A DNA stretch of 36,210 nt from Nitrososphaerota archaeon. Lineage in GTDB: Archaea; Iainarchaeota; Iainarchaeia; Iainarchaeales; GCA-2688035. A program made the position numbers and the translations under genes. The stretch lies in assembly GCA_017610265.1 (NCBI GenBank), contig JAFCCH010000004.1, positions 1 to 36,210 on the forward strand, in the 5' to 3' direction. Shown here one piece after another: positions 28,630 through 36,210 of the stretch (position 1 is the first letter of the stretch; the number at the start of each line of letters is the position of its first letter). Under the pieces are notes generated by a model. That model was not told where the DNA came from and made no database searches. It saw only the letters and a list, made by a program, of their open reading frames with translations.

Positions 28630-30645
28630 GTGTATTTTTTGGTTGATCAAACTCCGCAGGGAAACATTCCGCCAGAAGGCGTAGCTGAGTTAAAGAATGC
28701 CATTAACAGGGCTGAATCAAGGAGAGAGAGAAAAACGGCTATTATTGCTGTTGTTATAGTGCTTGCACTAATCATTATTGGTGGAGTCCTATTCTTTTTG
28801 TTGCTTCCACCACCGCTGGAAGAGCCTTGTGTAAATGGTTTGCTTGACGAGGGCGAAGAAGGAATTGACTGCGGAGGGATATGCGCAACTGCGTGTGAAA
28901 AGCCGCCAGAACCTCCTCCTGAATTTGTAGATTCTGCTTACCGCCTGCCTGCTTCAATTTCAGATATTGCGCTTGACCTTGCAAATGACCGCATCTATGT
29001 CTTGGACGAAATAAGGCACAGGATTTTGGTTTACGATTCTCAATTTAACCACATTGGAAACTTTGGAGAAGAACGAGTTAAGACAGCTGAGGGCTGGAGT
29101 TATTTCAGCGGCGGGCTTGACGACGAAAGGCTTCTTTTCCCTGCATCAATTTATTTGGCCAATGACAAGCTTTACGTGCTTGACCGGGTTCCAAGAATAC
29201 AGGTCTTCTCAAACGAGCTTGTTCTTGAACAAACTCTTGATTTTTCAAACCAGGCTGTTGAGGCCTTGCCAAAAGTGCCTGACACTCCAAACACCGATGG
29301 AGGTAGAGCCTATATTCTTGTTTCTAATTCTGGTGAAATAACTATTTCAGAGGAAGTAAGCAATGCGGTTGCATCCTTTGATTCCTCTTTTGGATTTAAT
29401 TCTGTTACAACCACTGGAACCTCTGCCGGAGAGGTAAACATTCCAAGGCAGATTGCATTTGGACCGCAAGGTAACATTTATTTGGCTGACAGTGGAAATT
29501 CAAGGATTCAGGTTTTGAACAAAGAGCTTGGCTTTGTAAAAACCATTTCAGAAAATCTTGTTTTGCCTGTCGGAGTTGCGGTTGCAGACAGTGGAGAAAT
29601 ATATGTTCTTGATTCAGGTGACAGCATGCTCAAGGCATTTGACTCTGCAGGAAATTTCGTTAAACAAACAGGGGGTCTTGGAAAAGGCGAAGGCCAGTTC
29701 TACAATCCAATTGTTGTAAAGCTTGACTCAGAAGGAATGATTTATGTTGTTGAACAAGGCAATTCAAGAATTCAGGTTTTTGACAAAAACCTTAAATTTG
29801 TTGAAATGATTGAGGGCCTTGAAAGAACCTTCAACCTTTCTTTCACTCCTTTCTATCCTGCAATTGCGCCAAACGGGGACATTGCATTTTCAGATGTACT
29901 CAATCACAAGGTATTTGTCTTTGATAAGGATTACGAGCTGAAAAAGGTTCTTGGCGGAAGAGGCTTTGGAAACAACCAGCTCAATGCACCAAAAGGCCTT
30001 GCCTTTGATTCAACAGGAAAACTCTTTATTTCGGATTCGGGAAACAGGCGTATTCAAATATTTTCATCAGATTACACTTATCAAAGCACAATAACCCACA
30101 AAGAGCTGATATGGCCTCTTTCAATCTCTGTTTCTGAGGAAGCCAAGGTCTTTGTGGTAGACGACAAACACAAGAAAGTTCTTGTTTTCAATCAGTCAGG
30201 AATGCTTTTGGATGAAATAGGTAAAGCAGAAGGCATTACCTTGCCTCTCGGAGTTCTTGCACAGGACGGAAAGATTTACATTACTGATGACAAACTGCAG
30301 ACAATTGAAATTTTAGATTCGTCTTTTAACAACATAGAAAGTGTTGGCGGAATTGATGACGCTCTTGGTTTCGACGTTGAGTTCAACGAAAGCCTTGGAA
30401 TTGACAGCAAGAACAGGCTGCTTTTCGCAGACAACAGGAACAGGGTAGTAATTGCCTATGACTTAACCCTTAAAACATTCTCAACCTTTGGAGGCTTTGG
30501 AAACGCTTTGCAGGAACTTAGCATTTTGGAAGTTGCAACAAGAGGCGGAGTAACTGCTGTTGCTGACATGGAATCTCATAGGGTGAAAATCTTTGACGCC
30601 AATGAAAAGGAAATAGGCGAACTTACAATTGCAGACCTTGCCTAA
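28630..30645 (+). CDS. Membrane-anchored NHL-repeat beta-propeller protein
   Basis: TM AIIAVVIVLALIIIGGVLFFLLL, CVNGLLDEGEEGIDCGGICATAC motif, then many NHL units (GNIYLADSGNSRIQVLN, GKLFISDSGNRRIQIFS). Start is GTG at 28630; a TTG at 28639 is an in-frame alternative. Confidence 0.88.
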   Translation: MYFLVDQTPQGNIPPEGVAELKNAINRAESRRERKTAIIAVVIVLALIIIGGVLFFLLLPPPLEEPCVNGLLDEGEEGIDCGGICATACEKPPEPPPEFVDSAYRLPASISDIALDLANDRIYVLDEIRHRILVYDSQFNHIGNFGEERVKTAEGWSYFSGGLDDERLLFPASIYLANDKLYVLDRVPRIQVFSNELVLEQTLDFSNQAVEALPKVPDTPNTDGGRAYILVSNSGEITISEEVSNAVASFDSSFGFNSVTTTGTSAGEVNIPRQIAFGPQGNIYLADSGNSRIQVLNKELGFVKTISENLVLPVGVAVADSGEIYVLDSGDSMLKAFDSAGNFVKQTGGLGKGEGQFYNPIVVKLDSEGMIYVVEQGNSRIQVFDKNLKFVEMIEGLERTFNLSFTPFYPAIAPNGDIAFSDVLNHKVFVFDKDYELKKVLGGRGFGNNQLNAPKGLAFDSTGKLFISDSGNRRIQIFSSDYTYQSTITHKELIWPLSISVSEEAKVFVVDDKHKKVLVFNQSGMLLDEIGKAEGITLPLGVLAQDGKIYITDDKLQTIEILDSSFNNIESVGGIDDALGFDVEFNESLGIDSKNRLLFADNRNRVVIAYDLTLKTFSTFGGFGNALQELSILEVATRGGVTAVADMESHRVKIFDANEKEIGELTIADLA

Positions 30646-30657
30646 TTCTGGGACTGC

Positions 30658-31989
30658 CTAATTCTTTGGAAAGAATTTCCTTGATACAGAATCGTAAAAC
30701 AAAATTCCTTTCCTGCTAAGCTTCAGGCTTTTTTCTGATTGCTTTACAAGGCTAAGACTTTCAAGCAGGGCAATTGTTTTCCCAAACTTTTCTTCAAGGG
30801 AGAGGGCAAACTTTTTTTTGAAAATATTTTTGTCAACTCCTTTTTTGCAATCTTTGAGACCAAGGGCAACAAATCTAATCATTTGGTCTTCCATGCTTAG
30901 CTTTTTTCCAACTGCGCAGGCCAAACCGCTTTCTTCAACATCTTTCAAATACTTGTCTGTTGGAAAAACATTGTTGTAATCCCATTTATTAAAGAAGGAA
31001 CAAGAGCTTGGGCCAAAGCCAAGGTATTCTCCACTGGCCCACTGGTTTTCAAGAAAAAGCATTCTCTGCCCTTTTTTCACAAACTGGTATGGGAAAAGTT
31101 GTTTATAGCCAAGTCCTTCCATCTTGTTCAAGAACATTGAATGCATTTCAATAAGCTCTTTGTCTGAAGCAAATTCCTCTTTGTTTCTTGCAAAAAAAGC
31201 AGTGCCTTCTCTCACCCTTAAGTCAGATGCAGTAACTGACTCTGGCTGAATTGCCTCAACCTCATTCAACGAATTTTTCCAGCCTTCAATGCCTTGCTTT
31301 GGCAGCCCATAAATTAAGTCAATGTTAATGCTTTCAAAGCCAGCTCTTCTGGCCTCCTTAATTGAATGCAGTGCCTTTTCCTTGTCATGGTTTCTGTTGC
31401 ATTCTTTCAAAACTCTGTCATTAAAGTCTTGTATTCCAATGCTCATCCTGTTGAAATTCTGCCTTAGCAAAACAAGCTTTTCAAAGCTGATTGTTTCAGG
31501 GCTTGATTCAATGCTTGCCTCAACCTTTTTTGGAATCCTAAAAGAGCCTCTTAGAAAAAGCATCAATTCATTCAAGGAATTTGCTTCAAGAGAGGTTGGG
31601 GTTCCGCCTCCAAATAGGACACTGCTTGCCTCAAGTTCTTTTCCAATAAGCTGGCTGTAAGTAGAAATTTCCCTCTGAATTCCCTTCAAAAAAGCCTCAA
31701 TTTCGCCTTTTTTTCCAATCCCCTGCTTGAAGTAGTGGCAATAGCTGCAAATGCTTGAGCAAAAGGGAATGTGCAAGTAGAAGGCAAGTTCCCCCACCTT
31801 TTTTCCACTTTTTTCAAGATCTTTAGCGAATTCTTCCCTGTCAAATGGGGACATTTGGTCAGAATCAGGGTATCTGTAAACAAACAAATGGCTTGTGCTT
31901 TTTCCAATTCCTTCCTTTTTCAGCCTGTCCAAAAATGAGTCATCCATGCCTAAAGCAAGCCTCATACCAGATTTTAACACTTTCTTCAC
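30658..31989 (-). CDS. HemN/HemW-like radical SAM protein
   Basis: AFYLHIPFCSSICSYCHYF (HemN-type CxxxCxxC), VLFGGGTPTSLE, MSIGIQDFNDRVLKECNR, INIDLIYGLPKQ. GTG start as called; ATG at 31965 is an alternative. Confidence 0.88.
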   Translation of the reverse strand: MKKVLKSGMRLALGMDDSFLDRLKKEGIGKSTSHLFVYRYPDSDQMSPFDREEFAKDLEKSGKKVGELAFYLHIPFCSSICSYCHYFKQGIGKKGEIEAFLKGIQREISTYSQLIGKELEASSVLFGGGTPTSLEANSLNELMLFLRGSFRIPKKVEASIESSPETISFEKLVLLRQNFNRMSIGIQDFNDRVLKECNRNHDKEKALHSIKEARRAGFESINIDLIYGLPKQGIEGWKNSLNEVEAIQPESVTASDLRVREGTAFFARNKEEFASDKELIEMHSMFLNKMEGLGYKQLFPYQFVKKGQRMLFLENQWASGEYLGFGPSSCSFFNKWDYNNVFPTDKYLKDVEESGLACAVGKKLSMEDQMIRFVALGLKDCKKGVDKNIFKKKFALSLEEKFGKTIALLESLSLVKQSEKSLKLSRKGILFYDSVSRKFFPKN

Positions 31990-32009
31990 TTAACTTTATC
32001 GGTGGGTTT

Positions 32010-32984
32010 GTGAAAATACTTTCGCCTCTTTCAAAGCCTTTTGAGGCAGGGCCTCTTGCAGAAGCAGGGGCAACTGAATTCTATTGCGGAATTGTAACAA
32101 AGGAATGGGAGGACAAATTTTCCTATATTGCCTCATCTAATTTGAGGCATGACAAAGTTGCAAATTTTTCCTCTTTCAAAGATCTTTCACTTGCAGTTGA
32201 AGCAGGGTCTGAACACAATGTTCCTGTCTTCTGCGTTTTCAATGCGCACTTTTACAGCGAGAAGCAAATGGCCCTTGTTCTAAATCATGTTGGGCAAGCA
32301 ATTGACGCAGGGGTCTCAAAAATAATTGTTTCAGATCCTGTTTTTATTTCAATGCTGAAAAAACAGGGCTTTAAGACAGACATTGTATTAAGCACAGCAA
32401 ACCCTGTGTTTAATTCTGCTTCACTTGGATTTTTTAAAAAATTTGGGATTCAAAGAATTGTGCTCCCAAGGCATCTAACAGTTAAAGAAATTGAGGGCCT
32501 TGCCAAAAGTGCAAAAAAGCTTGGCCTTGAATTGGAAGCATTTGTTCTCAATGCACTTTGTCCTTACATTGATGGCCTTTGTACCCTGCAGCACCTTGGA
32601 AAAAATTCAGACTTTGTTGAGGCAAGCGAACTTGCTTGCAGAATGCCATTTAAAACAACCTGTTCTGGAAAAGCCTGCAATGAAACTGGCGGTAATTCTT
32701 CTTCCCTGAAGGCATGCGTCTGGCAGAATACAGAGACAACAAGCTGCGGGCTTTGCGCCCTGAAGTCTTTTGAAAAGGCAGGCATTAATTCCCTAAAAAT
32801 TGCTGGCCGTGGAAACAGCTTTGACAAAAAGCTTGCTGATGTGAAAATGATTAAGCATGCCCTTTCATTACTTGACTTGCCTGAAGAGGAATTCAAAAGT
32901 GAAATGCATGGTCTGTTTTTTAAGGCAAACAAGCAAAGATGCGATTTCAAATATTGTTATTATCCAAATAAGGGGTTGTTGTAA
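32010..32984 (+). CDS. Peptidase U32-family protein, UbiU-like
   Basis: GTG start gives VKILSPLSKPFEAGPLAEAGATEFYCGI. U32 features: VFNAHFYSEKQ, RIVLPRHLTVKEI, LCPYIDGLC, TTSCGLCAL, LKIAGRGNSFDKKLADVKMIK. Confidence 0.82.
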   Translation: MKILSPLSKPFEAGPLAEAGATEFYCGIVTKEWEDKFSYIASSNLRHDKVANFSSFKDLSLAVEAGSEHNVPVFCVFNAHFYSEKQMALVLNHVGQAIDAGVSKIIVSDPVFISMLKKQGFKTDIVLSTANPVFNSASLGFFKKFGIQRIVLPRHLTVKEIEGLAKSAKKLGLELEAFVLNALCPYIDGLCTLQHLGKNSDFVEASELACRMPFKTTCSGKACNETGGNSSSLKACVWQNTETTSCGLCALKSFEKAGINSLKIAGRGNSFDKKLADVKMIKHALSLLDLPEEEFKSEMHGLFFKANKQRCDFKYCYYPNKGLL

Positions 32985-33781
32985 TGGAAAAAGTGCTTGC
33001 AGTGGAAAACATTTCTTCTCTTGAAAGACTTTTTTCGAAAGAATTTTCAAGAGTTTACTTTGGAGCAGAAACCTGCGAACAAAAAATTCCGTCCGAAGTA
33101 GATGTCAAAAAGGCAATTGCCTTCTGCAAAGAAAACAATGCAGGTTTTTCTCTAATGACTTGCTTTTGCACAGACTTTGGCTTGGAAAAACTGCAAAAGC
33201 TTTTTCCACTTCTCTCGGAAAAAGACGAACTTATTACAAACGATTTCGGTGTTCTAAATGAGGCGTCAAAATACAATTTCAAACTTGTTGTTGGCAGGCT
33301 TTTAAATAGGCAATTTAGGGATCCTAGAATTTCCTCTTTTAAGGGAAAGTTTCCTGAGGAAATGATAAACCATCTTTCTCTAAGCCAGGCGTCCTCTCCT
33401 GGGTTCAGGGTGCTGTTAAAAGGTTTTAATGTTTCGCGAGTGGAATTTGACAATTGTTTACAGGGGATTGGAACAAGCCTGAAAGGAACATGCTTTTCCG
33501 GTTCAATCTATTCTCCAATTGTTTTTGTTGCTGCCACGAGAATGTGCCTTTTGGCAAATTCTTCAAAGCTTTCTTCCTTCAAAAAGGTTGGAATTTTTCC
33601 ATGCAGCAAAGAATGTTTGGGTAAAAGTTTTAGGCTTGACTCAAAGGATTTTTCAAAACAGCTTTTGCTTATTGGAAACGGCCTTTTCTTTGAAAACAAA
33701 AAGCTTCCTTCTCAAAAAGAGCTTGAGCAAAAGGGAATTGACAGGGTTGTTACAAATACATCGTTAATGCAATCAGAATAA
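32984..33781 (+). CDS. Second U32-family-like protein, UbiV-like
   Basis: NDFGVLN, LVVGRLLNRQFRDPRI, and cysteines RMC...FPCSKEC. TAATG overlap with the preceding U32 gene implies coupling. Confidence 0.7.
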   Translation: MEKVLAVENISSLERLFSKEFSRVYFGAETCEQKIPSEVDVKKAIAFCKENNAGFSLMTCFCTDFGLEKLQKLFPLLSEKDELITNDFGVLNEASKYNFKLVVGRLLNRQFRDPRISSFKGKFPEEMINHLSLSQASSPGFRVLLKGFNVSRVEFDNCLQGIGTSLKGTCFSGSIYSPIVFVAATRMCLLANSSKLSSFKKVGIFPCSKECLGKSFRLDSKDFSKQLLLIGNGLFFENKKLPSQKELEQKGIDRVVTNTSLMQSE

Positions 33782-34526
33782 CCAGCAAAATAATCGAAAT
33801 CCAGAAAAACGGCCTTTGCATAATTTCGGGCATGTTTGAAGGTCCTGTTTTTCTTACATGCCTTACTCTTCCTGAATTATTTCTTTCCATCTTGTCGCCT
33901 GCAAAGTCGGCAATTCCCTTGCTATATTCAATCCAGGCACCAGGCCTTTTCAAATCAGACAATGTTTCCTTTGTAATCTCAACAAAACCCTTTTCTCTTT
34001 CGGGTACTTTTTCTTCTCCAAAGATCTCGCCTGTTATTGCACTTATTTCAAGCTGGTATGTTTGCTTTGCAACTGTCACAAAGGCAATCCACATTGGATA
34101 ATAAATTACCTGAAATCCTGTTAGCACAATATTGTCTCTGTTTGTTCCAACCAGTGAAGCAGTTTTAAGCAGGGCAATTTTTTCAGCCTCATTTTTTGTG
34201 AAAAGAGGCTTTCTTACAACAAGAGGGTATTGGTCTGGAAGCTCTTTTACAAGCTCGTTTTCCTGGGGCAGGGATTTGGCAAGCTCTTTTCTAAGTTCAG
34301 CTGTTTCTCCGTTTAAGGCAAGCCTTCCTCTTTCACTTTTTTTTGTGGTCTTGCCTTCCTCTTCAAAGACTGCGTCATAATAGAAGATATAAAATGGAGT
34401 CAGGACGAGTTTTATCTCGCCCCGATCAAAACTTTTCCAGTTCTTTTTTTTGATAGTCGCTTCAACAGTTTCGGCTACCTGTTCGATCTGGAAAGAAATT
34501 GGAAAGACAGGGTTTCCTAAAAACAT
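33750..34526 (-). CDS. C-terminally tail-anchored membrane protein of unknown function
   Basis: 258 aa; C-terminal TM RPFFWISIILLVILIALTMYL; ORF convergent with and overlapping the UbiV-like gene by 32 bp. Confidence 0.7.
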   Translation of the reverse strand: MFLGNPVFPISFQIEQVAETVEATIKKKNWKSFDRGEIKLVLTPFYIFYYDAVFEEEGKTTKKSERGRLALNGETAELRKELAKSLPQENELVKELPDQYPLVVRKPLFTKNEAEKIALLKTASLVGTNRDNIVLTGFQVIYYPMWIAFVTVAKQTYQLEISAITGEIFGEEKVPEREKGFVEITKETLSDLKRPGAWIEYSKGIADFAGDKMERNNSGRVRHVRKTGPSNMPEIMQRPFFWISIILLVILIALTMYL

Positions 34527-34537
34527 GTAACTCTATT

Positions 34538-34897
34538 TTATTGCGTCTCTTTCTTCTTAATAATCTTTACCTTGCTTGGTGTAACAAGGATCCTGTCAGG
34601 ACTTATTCTTGCAATGTCACCGTTGATTGCTTCAACACCGCTCTTAATCTTTGTAACCAATTCTTTGAGCTTTATTGCATTTCTTTTGCTCAACTGGTCA
34701 ATATTTAGCAAGATAATATTCCCCTGCTTTGCCTCATTTAAAACAACTTCAACATCTGCGTCAGTTGAAAGGGTAACAGGCTTGACAAATGCGTCTGCAT
34801 CCTCATAAATTGTTTCATCGTCCTCATCTAGGTTGTTCAAAAAACCTTCAATATCGATTCCTTCATCTTTCCTTAAAACCTTTTCCAAAAAAGCCAT
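34538..34897 (-). CDS. sepF: SepF-like cell division protein
   Basis: MAFLEKVLRKDE amphipathic N-terminus; DVEVVLNEAKQGNIILLNIDQLSKRNAIKLKELVTKIKSGVEAINGDIARISPDRILVTPSKVKI matches the SepF core. Confidence 0.9.
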   Translation of the reverse strand: MAFLEKVLRKDEGIDIEGFLNNLDEDDETIYEDADAFVKPVTLSTDADVEVVLNEAKQGNIILLNIDQLSKRNAIKLKELVTKIKSGVEAINGDIARISPDRILVTPSKVKIIKKKETQ

Positions 34898-35142
34898 TGG
34901 ATTCTACACCCCCGAAATTCCAATTATACCTACTTTTGCCACAATTGTTTTTTAAAACTCTTCGCTTGACACAAACTACATAATTTATGGCTCTTATTTG
35001 AGAAAGGTCCAAAGTAAGAAAAGCAAATTTATCATTTGATACTGGTTTGCTTTCTCAAGTATAAATCCTTTTTAATTTCACAGTCATAATAGTTATGTTC
35101 CCAACTTTTTGAAGAAATTACCTCCTTTTTGAAGGGGGTATC

Positions 35143-36210
35143 GTGCGAGGGGTTTTTTTGATACAGCAACAGTTAGATGGAAATATGCGACAATTAAATG
35201 GAAATATTTTTCAAAAACAATTAGAAAAAAACACTGTTTTTTCAAACAGGACATTTATAACTCCTCATTATGTTCCAAACAAACTTCCTTTCAGAGATAA
35301 GCAAATTGAAGAAATTTCTCAAATTCTTTCAACTTCTTTGCATGGGGCAAAGCCAGACAATGTGTTTATTTACGGCAAGGTTGGAACAGGCAAAACAGTT
35401 ACGGTAAACCATGTTTTTGTACAGCTTGAAGAATACTTAACACAGACAGGCAAATCAAATGTTGAATTTGCTTATGTCAACTGCAGAAACCACAATACAA
35501 AGTACAAGGTTTTGCTAAAAGCATTGTCTAAGTTTTTTCCAAAAGAAGACTTTATTGGATACAGCTCTGCCTTTGTTTACGAAAAGCTTTTGAAGCATGC
35601 AGAAACAGGCAAGCAGATAATGGTTGTATTAGATGAGGTTGACAAGGTTCGCGACTTAGACGAACTAATTTACGCTTTAACAAGATCAAATGACGAGCTG
35701 CAAAAGGGTGGCATTGCATTAATTGGAATTAGCAACAATCTTTTCTTCAAAGACAAGCTTGATGCAAGGACAAAGTCTGCCTTGCTTCAAAGGGAAATGG
35801 TTTTCCCCCCCTACAATGCACAGGAACTTAGGTCAATTTTGGAGGAAAGGGTAAAAGTTGCCTTCAAGCCAGGTACTGTCCAGGATTCTGCAATAAGCCT
35901 GGCTTCAGCACTTGCAGCTCAGGAATCAGGGGATGCAAGAGCCGCAGTAATGTTAATGCTTCGTGCAGGAGAAGAGGCAGACAGGCACAATTTCAGGGAA
36001 GTAAGCGATGAGCATGTCAGCATTGCCAAAAACAGGGTTGAAGAAGAAGTTACATTAAACATGGTTGAAACATTGCCCAAACAACAGCAGTTTGTTCTCT
36101 ATGCCTTGAGCATGATGACTGTTCAGGGAAAGGGTTATGGAAAGCTTGATGGAAACTGGGAACAAGGAGTCTTTTTCTCAGGAGACGCTTACAGAGAATA
36201 TGAAAGAATT
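35143..36210 (+). CDS. cdc6: Orc1/Cdc6 replication initiator (3' truncated by window edge)
   Basis: Open frame to the window end: NKLPFRDKQIEEISQIL...NVFIYGKVGTGKTVTVNHV (Walker A)...IMVVLDEVDKV (Walker B)...LIGISNN (sensor 1). Start ambiguous: GTG 35143, TTG 35158 or ATG 35185. Confidence 0.92.
   Translation, partial: MRGVFLIQQQLDGNMRQLNGNIFQKQLEKNTVFSNRTFITPHYVPNKLPFRDKQIEEISQILSTSLHGAKPDNVFIYGKVGTGKTVTVNHVFVQLEEYLTQTGKSNVEFAYVNCRNHNTKYKVLLKALSKFFPKEDFIGYSSAFVYEKLLKHAETGKQIMVVLDEVDKVRDLDELIYALTRSNDELQKGGIALIGISNNLFFKDKLDARTKSALLQREMVFPPYNAQELRSILEERVKVAFKPGTVQDSAISLASALAAQESGDARAAVMLMLRAGEEADRHNFREVSDEHVSIAKNRVEEEVTLNMVETLPKQQQFVLYALSMMTVQGKGYGKLDGNWEQGVFFSGDAYREYERI

Noticed and set aside
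31845-32009. Upstream extension of the U32 ORF
   Set aside because: It lies antisense inside the rSAM gene; the U32 N-terminus begins at KILSPLSKPFEAG, so the GTG at 32010 fits better.
1-36210. CRISPR array, tRNA/rRNA genes, transposase or integrase
   Set aside because: I saw no regularly spaced repeats, no tRNA cloverleaf or rRNA motifs, and no transposase/recombinase signature in the ORF translations.

Overview
The window is archaeal, probably DPANN-like (inference). Supporting genes are a NAC-alpha homologue with a C-terminal UBA-like region, a Hel308/Ski2-type helicase, SepF, a 3'-truncated Orc1/Cdc6, an archaeal-type A24 prepilin peptidase and TATA-like promoters. Much of the window encodes the cell surface: a PKD-like protein (5' truncated), two lipoproteins, and two paralogous giant membrane-anchored proteins of 1495 and 2219 aa with carboxypeptidase-regulatory-like/Ig-like modules. 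The 2219-aa protein looks like a fusion of the module types found in the separate 1495-aa and 795-aa ORFs. The strongest candidate for an exciting system is at 25341-28598. It is a compact archaeal His-Xaa-Ser (Hxs)-type peptide-modification cassette: two tandem HxsD-like small proteins, a SPASM-type radical SAM protein (HxsB-like), a 72-aa peptide ending HMSARP-HSS-HSS-HGS-Y (HxsA-like substrate), and a second radical SAM protein (HxsC-like). Further downstream lie an NHL beta-propeller surface protein, a HemN/HemW-like radical SAM protein, a UbiU/UbiV-like U32 pair with putative Fe-S cysteines, and a sepF/orc1-cdc6 divergent intergenic region that is a candidate replication origin. All homology calls come from motif recognition by eye; no database search was run.
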